Source: Myxococcota bacterium (GTDB taxonomy: Bacteria; Myxococcota_A; UBA9160; UBA4427). Taken from it: DNA of 64,000 bases. Shown here one piece after another: positions 8,731-18,862 of the stretch; the first letter of the stretch is position 1; every line of letters begins with the position of its first letter. A program made the position numbers and the translations under genes. Location: contig JAQWRT010000045.1 in assembly GCA_029243605.1 (NCBI GenBank), positions 62,001 to 126,000 on the forward strand. Reading direction: 5' to 3'. Below the pieces are notes generated by a model. The model worked only from the letters and a program-made list of their open reading frames with translations. It was not told the DNA's origin and did no database searches.

Positions 8731-9819
8731 ATGGACTTTGGACTTTCGGAAGATCAGATTCTACTCGAAGAAACTCTACGTAGTTTTCTCTCGGATCGTG
8801 TACCCATCGAAAGGGTTCGCGAACTCCGCCATGAGGATTGTCCGAACGATCCCGAAATCTGGGGCTCCCTCGCCGAATTGGGAATGACCGGAATTCTTTT
8901 GCCCGAGCAAAGCGGCGGTAGCGAATTGGGCCTGCTCGACGCCTGTATCGCTGCGCAGTGCCTCGGGCATGCCGTCACCCCAACCCCCTTTCTCGGCTCT
9001 GCAGTCATGGTGCCGATGGCCCTGGCAAAACTCGACCACCCGGAAATTGGCACTTGGCTTTCGGGCATAGGATCGGGTGAACTGCGATTCGGTGTCGCTA
9101 TCACGGAGACATTTTCGGTCCGTGAGGGAGCAGGCCTCACCATTGAGGGCGGAAAAGTAAGCGGCAAGGCGATGATGTCCTGGGATATCTGTGGAGCCGA
9201 TTTCATTCTCGTCGCTTCGGGGTCGGATCGCTTGGCCGTGATTCGAGGCGACGCCGATGGAATAGGGCAAACCCGGCTCGCGACCACCGACGAAACCCGA
9301 TGCACCTCGGAGTTGACCCTCGAAAACGTCGAGTGCGCTGCCATCTTTGAAGATGCGAGCGAATCGATCTCGCGCATGCTCGATGCTGGGCGAATCGCCT
9401 TGGCGGCGGATTGCCTTGGCGCTTGCGAGGCCATGATCGAGCAGGCCGTCGCGTACGCCAAGGAACGCAAACAATTCGAGCGTGTGATCGGATCTTTCCA
9501 GGCCGTCAAGCACATGTGCGCCGAGATGATCAGCGAACTCGAACCCGCGCGCGCCCTAGTCTGGTACGCGGCCCATAGCTTTGACGCCTCGCCGAGTGAG
9601 ACCCCTCTACTGGCCTGCCATGCCCTCTCCCACGTCTCCGAGATCGGACGAGAGATCGCCAGCGTAGCGACACAGGTACACGGCGGGATCGGTTGGACCG
9701 ACGAGCAGAATCTGCATTTCTGGTTCAAGCGAATCGGCGTTGCCCGGGGGCTTCTCGGGGGCCCGCATTGGCTTCGAGAGCGCGCCGCGAGCCTGCAGAA
9801 TCTGGACAAAGCCAGCTAA
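8731..9819 (+). CDS. Acyl-CoA dehydrogenase, probable non-catalytic partner subunit
   Basis: The track starts at 8692, but MDFGLSEDQILLEETLRSFL is the usual family N-terminus and an AAGGA site precedes the ATG at 8731, giving 362 residues. It keeps the C-terminal QVHGGIGWTDEQNLHFWFKR segment typical of small-chain partners. The region that would carry the helix-G glutamate reads LDAGRIALAADC, and no YEGT-like motif follows. The flavin-contact region in the middle domain is also degenerate (GVAITE, then FSVREGAG rather than GSD). These traits match the beta chains of alpha2beta2 acyl-CoA dehydrogenases. It is the last gene of the plus-strand run. Confidence 0.87.
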   Translation: MDFGLSEDQILLEETLRSFLSDRVPIERVRELRHEDCPNDPEIWGSLAELGMTGILLPEQSGGSELGLLDACIAAQCLGHAVTPTPFLGSAVMVPMALAKLDHPEIGTWLSGIGSGELRFGVAITETFSVREGAGLTIEGGKVSGKAMMSWDICGADFILVASGSDRLAVIRGDADGIGQTRLATTDETRCTSELTLENVECAAIFEDASESISRMLDAGRIALAADCLGACEAMIEQAVAYAKERKQFERVIGSFQAVKHMCAEMISELEPARALVWYAAHSFDASPSETPLLACHALSHVSEIGREIASVATQVHGGIGWTDEQNLHFWFKRIGVARGLLGGPHWLRERAASLQNLDKAS

Positions 9820-10122
9820 GAGCGCCTTAAACCCGCCCTCCTCCCCGGATTCGCCAAGGCGATGCGGCGAGAGGAGTGCAGCTTCGACGCAGAGAAGACG
9901 CAAGTCGCTGGAAAGTTCCGGCACTCTTCTGGCACCCCCGAGAGCGAACTCCCTAGGCCGGAAATTCAGCAAATGACATGTGAGTTTCTTGTGTGGGCGA
10001 CGCCGTCTGCCGATAGACTCTGTAAGGGTTTACACCCAGCGATTTCCGACTTCCGTGCCCGGATTGGATCGCCTTGGAAGTGAGCCTGCTGAAGTGCTCT
10101 GTGCCTTAGGGGAACGATAGCT
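9820..10122. other. Intergenic region before the fungalysin gene; no gene recognised
   Basis: About 300 bases between the acyl-CoA dehydrogenase stop and the protease start. The short ORFs here are shadows with no recognisable protein. A short dyad TCGCCAAGGCGA is present near its left end, without a T-run, so it is not a convincing terminator. TTGTGT followed by TAGACT about 19 bases later, near 9990-10020, is a weak promoter candidate for the protease. I see nothing else. Confidence 0.6.
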
Positions 10123-12945
10123 TTGAAAATTTCGTCAATCGCCGCAGTTTTGTCCGTGCGTACCGGGAAGCCCGGGCCTCGGCAGAGCGGTAGGGGGGAA
10201 ACCGCGCTTTCCTGGGCGCGGATTGGCACCGCTTGCTTCCTGACGGCGATTTTCTGCACGGCCTTTGCTGCGCAAGTCTCCGCCGATCGACGTGGCCGGG
10301 GCGGAGATAGAGCAGAACGCAGGGAGCACTATCGCTCCATGAGCCACAAACACGTCTACCTTGAGCACAAGAGGCTCGACCTCGAGCTCGAAGACGTCGA
10401 AGATTTTGAATACGAAGGACACGAATCGAAACACAACGCGACAACCCACATGAATCTCCGGCAACGCATCCGGGGCGTCCCAATCCGCGGCGCCAACATG
10501 GGCCTGGCGGTCCGAAAGGACGGCCGAGTCGTAGGGCGCTGGAGCGATTTCATTCCCCGCGCACGGGGGCGCATCAACCGCATCGATCCCGACTTGGATG
10601 CCGAAGATGCTCTCTCTTTGGTCGCCCCCCTACTCGGCCTATCCGCTCCGGACGAGATCGTTATCCTGGAGTCGGCTGCGGGGCCCATGCGCTCGAGCGT
10701 CCTGGAAGGCGGCACCCTCTCTCGAGATCCGATCCCGGCAAAGCTCGTCTACCAGCCCTTGGGCAACCAGCTCCGGCTGGCATGGGATTTTGTCATCCGA
10801 ACCCCCGACGGACGACACTGGTGGAATATTCAGGTCGACACTGAAACCGGGGAGCTACTCGAAAAAGTCGACTGGATCGCACACGAGACCTACAGGGTCT
10901 TTGGCCCAGCACCAGTCTTGACACCCGACGAGGGACCACACGTTATTACCTCACCCCCCTCGCTGGTCAATGCGCCCATACCCTCTCCATACGGCTGGCA
11001 TGACACGAACGGAATCCCTGGGGCCGAATTTACGGACACCCGTGGAAATAACGTCCACGCCCAGGAAGACCAAGACGCCAATGATACTGGCGGCATCCGG
11101 CCAGACGGCGGCCCGGGGCTGGTTTTCAATTTCCCCTTCGCTTCAGGCCTTGCCCCTTCGACCTACCAATCGGCCTCGATAGCCAACCTCTTCTACTGGA
11201 ATAACGTCGCCCACGACCTCTTCTACCAATACGGCTTCGACGAAGCCAGTGGGAATTTCCAAGTCAACAACTACGGCCGCGGGGGAACCGACGGCGACCC
11301 GGTTCGGGCCGACGCCCACGACGGTGGAGGGACCAATAACGCCCAATTCGGAACTCCCCCGGACGGATTCCAGGGCATCATGGAGATGTTTCTCTGGACT
11401 GGCGCCGTACAGTTGGCCGTCATCTCGCCCGCTCCCATCGCAGGTGTTTACTCCGCAGCCGGGGCTGCCTTCGGTCCCGAATTGCCGAGCCCCGCTCTCG
11501 GGGGTTCTGTAGTCGCCGGCCTAGACTCCGCGAACCCGGCTGGCCCAACCTCCACCGATGGCTGCTCGGCGTTCACCAACGTGGCTTCCGTCAATGGTAA
11601 TATCGCCTTAGTCGATCGAGGGACTTGCGATTTTGTCGACAAGGTGGCAAATGCCCAAGCCGCCGGAGCGACCGCTGTGATCGTGGCTAATAATGCCGGC
11701 GAAAACCTCGTCAGCATGGGAGGCACGAACCCATTCATCACGATCCCTTCCATTTTTATCGGGCAAAGCGATGGAGCCCTGATTCGATCTAATCTTGGTT
11801 CTGTCGATGTAAGCCTCAATCCCTCGGTGATGCGAGATGGCTCGATGGACGCGGGTATTATCCTCCACGAATACGGCCACGGCGTCAGCAACAGGCTCAC
11901 CGGTGGGGCAGCCAATAGCGGGTGCTTGTCGGCAATCCAAAGTAGCGGGATGGGAGAGGGCTGGAGCGATTTCTTCGCTCTCTTCATGGGAACCCGGGTC
12001 GGGGATATCGGTACGGGTACCCGACTCTTGGGAAGCTACATCCTGTCTCAGCCGCCCAACGGGCAGGGCCTGCGCAGCCAGCCCTACAGCACGGACATGA
12101 CCACCAACACCCTTACCCTGGTCGATATCGAAACGGCAAACCAGCCCCACGGTATCGGCGAGGTATGGGCAACGGCTCTCTGGGAAGTCTTTTGGGAACT
12201 CGTCGACGCGCACGGATTCGATTCGGATGTCTATGAGGGCACAGGTGGAAATAATTTGGCCATGCAGCTGGTTATGGATGGGCTCAAGCTTCAGACTTGC
12301 AACCCCACCTTTATCGAAGCCAGGGATGCGGTTTTGCTGGCTGAGTCGAATATCACTGATGAGATCAACCAATGCCTGGTTTGGCGGGCGTTCGCCAAAA
12401 GAGGTCTCGGAGCGGCCGCCACGGTTTCATCGAATCCATCGAATCTCGTCACCAGTGAGGATTTCACCCTCCCCGCCACGTGCTCGGAGTTCTGCGCCGA
12501 TGGGGTGACGAATGCCGGAGAACAATGCGACGATGCCAACTTGATCGACTTGGACGGTTGTTCGCAAACGTGCCGGACCGAGGAGTCCTACACCTTCCAG
12601 GGTGTCGCAGCGGGAGGCACGGTTGAATTCGTCATCGAAGGCGAAAGCGTGATAATCATGACCCTTCCGGGCGAGACAGCCGCCGACGTTGCTCTCAAAA
12701 TGGCCACAGAGATTTCGGCGAATGCTAGCCTGGCTTCCCTAGGCGCCACCGGGCAAGCCAACGGGGACGTTGTCGTGGTCGCCGGAGCGATTTCGTCGAC
12801 TATCATTTCAGATACTGGTCTGGCACCCGCAGTCCCTCTTGGGGATTGGCTGCCGGGCATCCTGGCGCTCATCCTGCTCTTCTCCGGCATCTCGTGGCTA
12901 CAAGGACATAAACTCCGAAACCATGACCAGCCAGAGACCCACTAA
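10123..12945 (+). CDS. Secreted fungalysin (M36) metalloprotease with PA insert, DUF4215 repeat and C-terminal membrane tail
   Basis: A 940-residue exported zinc protease. The start is TTG with AGGGGA upstream. A hydrophobic signal segment follows a long basic leader ([21 protein letters not shown]). The propeptide (FTP/PepSY-like) spans roughly residues 80-270. The catalytic motif HEYGHG is at His582-Glu583-His586, and the third ligand is likely in GEGWSDF. A protease-associated domain is inserted at about 430-570, immediately before the active site. Near the C-terminus a DUF4215 Cys-rich repeat ([21 protein letters not shown]) is followed by VPLGDW, a membrane helix and a short basic tail, like a tripartite sorting signal. 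The stop overlaps the next gene by 23 bases. Confidence 0.92.
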   Translation: MKISSIAAVLSVRTGKPGPRQSGRGETALSWARIGTACFLTAIFCTAFAAQVSADRRGRGGDRAERREHYRSMSHKHVYLEHKRLDLELEDVEDFEYEGHESKHNATTHMNLRQRIRGVPIRGANMGLAVRKDGRVVGRWSDFIPRARGRINRIDPDLDAEDALSLVAPLLGLSAPDEIVILESAAGPMRSSVLEGGTLSRDPIPAKLVYQPLGNQLRLAWDFVIRTPDGRHWWNIQVDTETGELLEKVDWIAHETYRVFGPAPVLTPDEGPHVITSPPSLVNAPIPSPYGWHDTNGIPGAEFTDTRGNNVHAQEDQDANDTGGIRPDGGPGLVFNFPFASGLAPSTYQSASIANLFYWNNVAHDLFYQYGFDEASGNFQVNNYGRGGTDGDPVRADAHDGGGTNNAQFGTPPDGFQGIMEMFLWTGAVQLAVISPAPIAGVYSAAGAAFGPELPSPALGGSVVAGLDSANPAGPTSTDGCSAFTNVASVNGNIALVDRGTCDFVDKVANAQAAGATAVIVANNAGENLVSMGGTNPFITIPSIFIGQSDGALIRSNLGSVDVSLNPSVMRDGSMDAGIILHEYGHGVSNRLTGGAANSGCLSAIQSSGMGEGWSDFFALFMGTRVGDIGTGTRLLGSYILSQPPNGQGLRSQPYSTDMTTNTLTLVDIETANQPHGIGEVWATALWEVFWELVDAHGFDSDVYEGTGGNNLAMQLVMDGLKLQTCNPTFIEARDAVLLAESNITDEINQCLVWRAFAKRGLGAAATVSSNPSNLVTSEDFTLPATCSEFCADGVTNAGEQCDDANLIDLDGCSQTCRTEESYTFQGVAAGGTVEFVIEGESVIIMTLPGETAADVALKMATEISANASLASLGATGQANGDVVVVAGAISSTIISDTGLAPAVPLGDWLPGILALILLFSGISWLQGHKLRNHDQPETH

Positions 12946-15283
12946 GCCGATTTCCACATCACCGGAATTCACCATCCGAGGCGCGGCATTTCTGGCTCTC
13001 CTGACCTTTTCGCTCTCGGCGATGTCTCCCGAAATAGCCCTCGGCCAGGACAGCAAGGCTTTCGTTTCCCCTCCCGGCACCCTCGCCTTCTCCGCCTCTC
13101 TGCAAGCTGCATTGGCGAAGAAACTTCAGGAAATGGGCCCCGACTACGTCCCACGAACGAAGAACCTCGACAAGGACGGCTCGCCCACCTACTCCAATCG
13201 CCTCCTCCTCGAAGCGAGCCCGTACCTCCAACAGCACGCCCACAACCCCGTCAATTGGCATCCCTGGGGAGATGAAGCCTTCGCCACAGCGCGCGAGCGG
13301 GGCGTTCCTGTCTTCGTCAGCATCGGGTATTCGACCTGCCACTGGTGCCATGTCATGGAGGAAGAATCCTTCGACGACCCCGAAGTTGCAGAGTTTTTAA
13401 ATGCTCATTTCGTAGCCGTCAAAGTTGACCGCGAAGCGAGGCCGGATATCGACGAGGTCTATCTCAGCGCGGTGGAAGCCATGGGGATCAGTGGGGGATG
13501 GCCCCTCAATGTCTGGGTCAACCCCGACCATACCCCCTTCTACGGGGGCACCTATTTCCCGCCCCAAAGCCAACCCGGCCGACCGAGTTTTAAAGCGATG
13601 CTCACGCGCATATCAGAGCAGTACACGAAGAACCCGGAGCGCTTCCAAGCCCATGCACAAGCCGTCGCGAAGGAATTAAGCCTGCGCTTATCCGGCGATG
13701 CCAGCCAATCGAGTTCTTCTCCCACAATAGATAGCCTCAAAAACGCGGCCCAAATCTACTCCGAGCGATTCGACCCCGATTGGGGTGGCTTGCGCGGCCG
13801 AATGAAATTTCCCTCGAGCCTCCCAATTCCCTTGCTTCTCCGATGGCACGAAAAGAGCGGGGAGCAAAAATCCCTCGACATGGTGAACAAGACCCTCGGT
13901 GCCATGGCCACCGGAGGCATTCGAGATCATCTCGGTGGCGGATTTCACCGCTATTCCACCGATGAGCGCTGGGTCGTCCCGCATTTTGAAAAGATGCTCT
14001 ACGACCAGGCCCTGATCTCTCTCGCCTATATCGAAGCCTGGCAGAAAACCGCAGAACCTTTATTCGCCGATGTCATCTTATCCACCCTCGACTATGTGAT
14101 TAGGGAACTCGGAGCCCCGGGAGGAGCTTTCTACTCGGCCACCGATGCCGACAGTGCGGGACCAAACGGAGAAATGGAAGAGGGACTTTTCTTCACCTGG
14201 ACGCCTTCTGAAATCGACTCGACACTCGGCCCCCAACTCGGAAAACAAACACGTGCGTGGTTCGGGGTCGGTTCCACAGGCGATGTCGACGGCCGAAGCG
14301 TCCTACGCACTTGGCGCGACCCTGGAGAACTCTCGCAAGAACTAGAACTCCAGCCCTCAGTCCTTTTGGAGAATACGGCGAAGGCGCGAGTCCAACTTCT
14401 CCAAGCCAGGGCACTCCGCCCTGCTCCACTTCGCGACGAAAAGGTGATCGTCGAGTGGAACGGCTTGATGATCTCGGCTCTTGCCCGGGCGGGTTTTGCA
14501 CTGAATCAACCTCGCTATTTATCGGCAGCACGGAATGCTGCCGACTTCATTCTGAAAAATATGCGCACGGGAAACCGACTCCAGCGCGTATGGTTGCATG
14601 GTCAGGCCGCCGGCCCGGCTTTCCTGGGCGACTACGCTTTTCTCATCGCCGGGCTTCTCGACCTCTATGAGGCCTCTTCCGAGCCTCGCTGGCTCGATGC
14701 AGCACTCGGTCTCCAAGCTGCCCTCGATGCGCATTACGCCGACCCCCTGGGCGGATATTTTCGAACCGCGGACGACTCGGGGGTCGTTCTCGTACGCTCG
14801 AAACCCGTACGCGACAAAGCCATCCCATCGGGAAATGCTGTAGCGGCCCTGAACCTCTTGCGCCTGAGTGCCCTCACCGACAACCCAACGTTCAGGAGCC
14901 AGGGCCTGAAAATTCTGACCTCCGAGGGCGAGACTATTCGCAAGAGCCCCACCCGTGTGCCGGGTCTTCTCGTCGCTCTGGATTTCGCCCTGGATACCCC
15001 GAAAGAGGTTTTCCTGATCAAGGGCAGCAAAGATGATCCCGAGAGCCTGGTCGGAGTCCTACGTGAAACCTTCGTCCCCAACCGGGTGATGGCCATCGTT
15101 TCGGACGGAAAAGAGCGTGAAGAACAAGAGAGACGAATCCCTCTGCTCCGCTACAAAACCGCCCTGAATGACATGACCACCGCCTATGTCTGTCAGAACA
15201 AGGTCTGCAAGCAGCCCACCTCTGACCCCGAAGTCTTCAAAGCCCAACTCCAGCGTAAAGCCAAAAAACAAGCCTCCCCCTGA
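12923..15283 (+). CDS. Exported thioredoxin-fold DUF255/YyaL-like protein
   Basis: A 786-residue protein from the ATG at 12923; the upstream residues in the track are shadow. After a signal peptide ([19 protein letters not shown]) comes a DUF255 thioredoxin-like domain with [19 protein letters not shown] and the redox pair C139-H-W-C142 ([15 protein letters not shown]). An alpha/alpha-toroid domain resembling N-acylglucosamine 2-epimerase folds makes up the rest, as in YyaL and SPATA20. Most relatives are cytosolic, so the signal peptide is unusual. No strong ribosome-binding site is seen; the start lies 23 bases inside the protease gene, which suggests translational coupling. The family's biochemical role is not established. 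The C-terminus adds a short Cys pair (CQNKVC). Confidence 0.88.
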   Translation: MTSQRPTKPISTSPEFTIRGAAFLALLTFSLSAMSPEIALGQDSKAFVSPPGTLAFSASLQAALAKKLQEMGPDYVPRTKNLDKDGSPTYSNRLLLEASPYLQQHAHNPVNWHPWGDEAFATARERGVPVFVSIGYSTCHWCHVMEEESFDDPEVAEFLNAHFVAVKVDREARPDIDEVYLSAVEAMGISGGWPLNVWVNPDHTPFYGGTYFPPQSQPGRPSFKAMLTRISEQYTKNPERFQAHAQAVAKELSLRLSGDASQSSSSPTIDSLKNAAQIYSERFDPDWGGLRGRMKFPSSLPIPLLLRWHEKSGEQKSLDMVNKTLGAMATGGIRDHLGGGFHRYSTDERWVVPHFEKMLYDQALISLAYIEAWQKTAEPLFADVILSTLDYVIRELGAPGGAFYSATDADSAGPNGEMEEGLFFTWTPSEIDSTLGPQLGKQTRAWFGVGSTGDVDGRSVLRTWRDPGELSQELELQPSVLLENTAKARVQLLQARALRPAPLRDEKVIVEWNGLMISALARAGFALNQPRYLSAARNAADFILKNMRTGNRLQRVWLHGQAAGPAFLGDYAFLIAGLLDLYEASSEPRWLDAALGLQAALDAHYADPLGGYFRTADDSGVVLVRSKPVRDKAIPSGNAVAALNLLRLSALTDNPTFRSQGLKILTSEGETIRKSPTRVPGLLVALDFALDTPKEVFLIKGSKDDPESLVGVLRETFVPNRVMAIVSDGKEREEQERRIPLLRYKTALNDMTTAYVCQNKVCKQPTSDPEVFKAQLQRKAKKQASP

Positions 15284-15410
15284 GCGGCGAACTCCCACTG
15301 TCCGGGCGAAGAGGGAGAGAAATGAAAGTGCCCAAGTCTTTCGATACCCTTGCTCTCGGCGGGTAAATGACCCCGCGGCCTAGAGGCACTTGAATAGAAG
15401 TCGAGGCACA

Positions 15411-16442
15411 ATGATGCTCGGACTGGCGTTGATTCTTTTGGGGGCCTTCGGCTGGTGGTTTTGGGAAAGCCGAAACCGTCGCACCCACGCCGTGGGCCCG
15501 GGCTACCAGCCCTCGATCGAGCTCCCCCACGAACAGGCATTTGAGCTCTACCACAATGCCTTTTCGCTCTGCTCGAAAAAACTCCGGGTCTGTATGGCCG
15601 AACTCGATCTCGACTATGAAAGTCATCCTATCGACTTGATTGAGACAGGCTCCTACGAAACCCTCTCGCGGCATTTTCTCGCCGTCAATCCCGCGGGCAC
15701 GGTGCCTGTCCTGGTCCACAACGGCCATCCCGTCTACGAATCTCATGAACAGATTCGCTATGCCGCGGACCACGCGGGCGAGGACTCCGAAGCGCTCGTA
15801 CCCGAGGAAGAGCAGCTAAGGCGAGAGATGCAGATTTGGGTGGACCTGGCTTCGCTCACCGGAGACGATCCCCTGGCCGCCATGGCCGAAAGCGCGGGCA
15901 ACTGCGTCCCTGGGATCACGCTCCCGCTCTTCGCTTCAATGCTGAAGGAGATTCCGACTCACCGAATTCTGGTGGGCCTGCTCTTTCACAGGCTTCGATT
16001 TCGACCTTTTCTCTTCCTGCTCATGAAGGCGGCTGGCCTGGGAGGACTCAAAAGGGTCAAGCCCCTGACCCAAGCCATCGAGCGCTCGATCCACCACATG
16101 AACCGCCACCTCGACGACCTTGAAATTCAGCTCGAGGAATCTAAAGGCCCTTGGATTTTGGGCGAGTTCTTCAGCCTGGCCGATATCAGCTGGGTTGTGG
16201 TTTTCGACCGTATGCGGGAGGCCGACTTTACCGACGTCTTCCTCGGTGAGGGGCGGCGAGAGCGCGTTGCGGCTTACCGAGATCGCCTCTTCGCCCGAGA
16301 AAGTTATTCCAGGGGCATCTGGAACCACGAGCACCCCACGGTCCGTCGAGGCACCGAGAGACTTCGCGAAGCCAAGGCAAACGACCCCAGTCTCGTCGCC
16401 TTGCTGGGCGGGTCCATGGCCGCTGGCGAGAGCAGTTCCTAA
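15411..16442 (+). CDS. Membrane-anchored glutathione S-transferase family protein
   Basis: About 343 residues from the ATG at 15411; the track's TTG at 15390 and the ATG at 15414 are alternatives, and a GAGG lies just upstream. An N-terminal membrane helix (MLGLALILLGAFGWWFW) precedes a GST N-domain that begins FELYHNAFSLCSKKLRVCMAEL and contains NPAGTVPVLVHNG and YESHEQI. An all-helical C-domain with WILGEFFSLADISW follows. Cys in SLCSKK sits where the catalytic Ser or Cys of bacterial GSTs lies. A bitopic inner-membrane GST is uncommon. Nearby MAPEG suggests a membrane detoxification theme, but no operon link is shown. Confidence 0.85.
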   Translation: MMLGLALILLGAFGWWFWESRNRRTHAVGPGYQPSIELPHEQAFELYHNAFSLCSKKLRVCMAELDLDYESHPIDLIETGSYETLSRHFLAVNPAGTVPVLVHNGHPVYESHEQIRYAADHAGEDSEALVPEEEQLRREMQIWVDLASLTGDDPLAAMAESAGNCVPGITLPLFASMLKEIPTHRILVGLLFHRLRFRPFLFLLMKAAGLGGLKRVKPLTQAIERSIHHMNRHLDDLEIQLEESKGPWILGEFFSLADISWVVVFDRMREADFTDVFLGEGRRERVAAYRDRLFARESYSRGIWNHEHPTVRRGTERLREAKANDPSLVALLGGSMAAGESSS

Positions 16443-16493
16443 GGTGCGAGGCGCGCACCCCCGCCCAGGTAAAATCGGCTAGAGTGCTCGGCC

Positions 16494-17213
16494 GTGCCCA
16501 CCGACCCCACGACTCTCGCCCTGACCCTCGCCGTGGTGGTTCTGGGCGCTGCCCTGCAGGGCGCCGCGGGCTTTGGAATGGCGCTGATCGCGGCGCCGCC
16601 CCTGATGATCCTCGCCCCCGAGCTCATTCCGGGCCCACTCATCGCTTCCGGGGTGGTCCTTACGGGCGCCGTGGCGCTTCGGGACCGAGGGGCCATCGAC
16701 TTTTCCGGGCTACGCTATTCGCTGATCGGCCGAGCCTTCGGAACCGCTCTGGCCGCGCTCTTTCTCGCCGTGAGTTCGGCCCAAGCGTTTGACCTTGCGT
16801 TCGGCCTCTTCGTCTTGACCGGCGTCGGGCTCAGCGCTGCGGGAATTCAGCTCCGACTGAGCCCACTTTCCGCCGGCTTTGCGGGGCTGCTTTCGGGACT
16901 CATGGGAACCATCTCCGCCATCGGCGGGCCCCCCATGGCGTTGCTCTACCAGCACTCCGGGGCCGAGCGGCTCCGAGCGACCCTCTCGGGATATTTCGTG
17001 CTCGGCGTTGGGTTCTCACTCCTCGGCCTAGCCGCCGTGGGGCGCTTCGGCTGGACCGAGTTAAAGCTCAGCCTCCTGCTCAGCCCCGCCATGGCCCTGG
17101 GCTTCCTACTCTCGCTCCCTCTGCAAAGCCGACTGCCCGAGCGCATGATTCGCCCCATCATTCTGATTCTCTCCCTGGTCTCGGGGGCATGGGTGATTTA
17201 CCGAGCGGCCTAG
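16494..17213 (+). CDS. TauE/SafE family membrane transporter
   Basis: A 239-residue integral membrane protein starting at GTG, with about seven to eight hydrophobic segments. The two halves carry the family's glycine-rich signatures AALQGAAGFGMALIAAPPL and GLLSGLMGTISAIGGPPMALLYQ. TauE/SafE proteins export or import sulfite, sulfoacetate, sulfonates or other organic anions; the substrate here is unknown. No strong ribosome-binding site is visible. It follows the GST gene after 51 bases, in which GGTGCG/CGCACC forms a small hairpin without a T-run. Two sulfatases and a sulfate-exporter-type YeiH elsewhere in the window give a loose sulfur context. Confidence 0.88.
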   Translation: MPTDPTTLALTLAVVVLGAALQGAAGFGMALIAAPPLMILAPELIPGPLIASGVVLTGAVALRDRGAIDFSGLRYSLIGRAFGTALAALFLAVSSAQAFDLAFGLFVLTGVGLSAAGIQLRLSPLSAGFAGLLSGLMGTISAIGGPPMALLYQHSGAERLRATLSGYFVLGVGFSLLGLAAVGRFGWTELKLSLLLSPAMALGFLLSLPLQSRLPERMIRPIILILSLVSGAWVIYRAA

Positions 17214-17290
17214 GGCACAATGGTTCCGATTCCGATTGCCCGAAAGCTTCTCAAATACGGGCTCGATGCTTACCGTTCAAAGGAGAAATT

Positions 17291-17677
17291 ATGGATCTGG
17301 TTTCGCTCGTCGTAGGACTCGCGTTGCTCGAGTATCTCGTCTTTGGAATGCTCGCCGGGAAGGCGCGAGGTGAGCATGGGGTCGAGGCTCCGGCAATCGT
17401 CGGACACCCCGACTTCGAACGTAAATACCGGGTACACCAGAACACCCTCGAACAGTTGGTGATCTTCGTACCCTCGATCCTGCTCTTCCAGCTCTTCTGG
17501 AACCCGAACCTCGCGGCGCTCATGGGGCTGGTCTTCATCGTCGGCCGTATCCTCTATTACAGGGGATACGTAAAAGATCCGGCCAAGCGAACCCTGGGCT
17601 TTGCCGTCGGTTTTCTCGCCCAGGCTGTACTCCTACTCGGCACACTCCTGGGAGCCAGCCTGGCGATTCTCGGCTAA
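17291..17677 (+). CDS. MAPEG family membrane protein
   Basis: A 128-residue protein with four membrane helices. The true start is the ATG at 17291, with AAAGGAG just before it; the track's longer N-terminus is spurious. KARGEHGVEAPAIVGHPDFERKYRVHQNTLEQLVIFVPSI contains the family's conserved RxHQNTxE core, and VGRILYYRGYVKDPAKRTLGF the second loop, as in microsomal GST-like MAPEG proteins. These enzymes handle glutathione and lipid-derived electrophiles. It ends 24 bases before the convergent htpX gene. Confidence 0.9.
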   Translation: MDLVSLVVGLALLEYLVFGMLAGKARGEHGVEAPAIVGHPDFERKYRVHQNTLEQLVIFVPSILLFQLFWNPNLAALMGLVFIVGRILYYRGYVKDPAKRTLGFAVGFLAQAVLLLGTLLGASLAILG

Positions 17678-17701
17678 GGACCAACCGACCCACACGACTA
17701 C

Positions 17702-18583
17702 TTAGCGGGCTTCCCCCATCTGTAGGCGGCGGATGCGCTCGTCGATGGGCGGGTGGGAAGCGAAGAGTTCCATCATCCCCCGGCCGCCGGAGATTCCCGA
17801 AGCGGCCATCTGCTGGGGAAGAGGCTGGGCCCGATCCGAAAGGCCGCCGAGCCTCTGAAGCGCATCGATCATCCCCTGGCGACCCGCCAGCCTCGCTCCT
17901 CCCGCGTCGGCCCTAAATTCTCTCTGCCGGGAAAACCACATCACCACGATACTGGCCAGCGCACCCAGAACGATCTGAGCAAAGATGGTGGCGGCGAAAT
18001 AACCCATGCCGCGTCCGTTCTCGTTGCGAAAAATCGCCCGGTCGATGAACTCGCCGATGATGCGCGAGAAAAAGAGAACAAAGGTATTGAGCACACCTTG
18101 GATCAAAGTCAGGGTGACCATGTCGCCGTTGGCGATATGGCTGACCTCGTGCCCCAGAACCGCCGAGATTTCGTCACGATTCATGTTCTGAAGTAGACCG
18201 CTACTCACAGCGACCAGCGCGGCGTCCCTGCGAGCCCCGGTGGCAAAGGCGTTGGGGGCATCCGAGGGAAAGATGGCCACCTGGGGCATCCCGATCCCTG
18301 CGGCTTGAGCGTGTTGGCGCACGGTTTCCACGAGCCAGTGCTCCGCGTCGTTCGAGGGCGACTCGATGACCTGGGCGCCGGTGGCCCGGAGGGCCATCCA
18401 TTTGGAAATGGCCAGGGAGATAAAACTGCCTCCCATTCCGAAAACCCCGGCAAAGATCAGAAGACCCATTCTTTCGAATTCAATGCCCTCCTGGGCGAGG
18501 TAGCCCTGGAGCAGGGAGCTGACGATTCCGAGTAGGACGAGAATCGCTAGGTTGGTGGCGACGAAAAGGATGACTCGCTTCAT
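17702..18583 (-). CDS. htpX: HtpX membrane zinc protease
   Basis: A 293-residue M48 metalloprotease of the cytoplasmic membrane, involved in quality control of membrane proteins. It opens with MKRVILFVATNLAIL and has two N-terminal membrane helices, the catalytic HEVSH at His145-Glu146-His149, and two further helices after it. REFRADAGGARLAGR supplies the downstream glutamate ligand region and the tail has SHPPIDERIRRL. The track's start is 65 codons too far upstream; the ATG at 18583 has GAGGGA in front. Length and order match the family. Confidence 0.96.
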   Translation of the reverse strand: MKRVILFVATNLAILVLLGIVSSLLQGYLAQEGIEFERMGLLIFAGVFGMGGSFISLAISKWMALRATGAQVIESPSNDAEHWLVETVRQHAQAAGIGMPQVAIFPSDAPNAFATGARRDAALVAVSSGLLQNMNRDEISAVLGHEVSHIANGDMVTLTLIQGVLNTFVLFFSRIIGEFIDRAIFRNENGRGMGYFAATIFAQIVLGALASIVVMWFSRQREFRADAGGARLAGRQGMIDALQRLGGLSDRAQPLPQQMAASGISGGRGMMELFASHPPIDERIRRLQMGEAR

Positions 18584-18623
18584 AATTCCCTCTGTGCTGG
18601 ATCGGATTGGGTTCTTGGCCTGG

Positions 18624-18644
18624 GGGTGGCGTCCAAAGCCACCC
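18624..18644. other. Hairpin in the divergent htpX/selenoprotein intergenic region
   Basis: GGGTGGC and GCCACCC form a perfect 7-bp stem around GTCCAAA, about 40 bases upstream of the htpX start. It has no T-run on either strand. It could be an htpX 5'-UTR element or an operator; the rest of 18584-18862 shows nothing clear. Confidence 0.3.
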
Positions 18645-18862
18645 GCCGTAGCCCGGAGGCTAAACACATCACCCCGGGATGCAAGCCGATGCGCCCTTGC
18701 ACTTTTTCCCTCCCCTAAGGGAGCGCGGGAAGGGAAGCCCTGGGCTCGGGATTCCGGCCTCGGATTGCCCCGGCCCATGGGTTAGGCTTGCCATTCAATG
18801 ACACTCGGGGCCTCCCCGGGTCGTATGAGCAACTCGGTGATCAACTAGGCGAAAGGCAAGAG

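Noticed and set aside
8754-9809. 351-aa minus-strand ORF
   Set aside because: Shadow of the acyl-CoA dehydrogenase; rich in Ser, Arg and Pro without family motifs.
18624-18644. Hairpin near htpX as a transcription terminator
   Set aside because: It lies upstream of both divergent genes and has no T-run.
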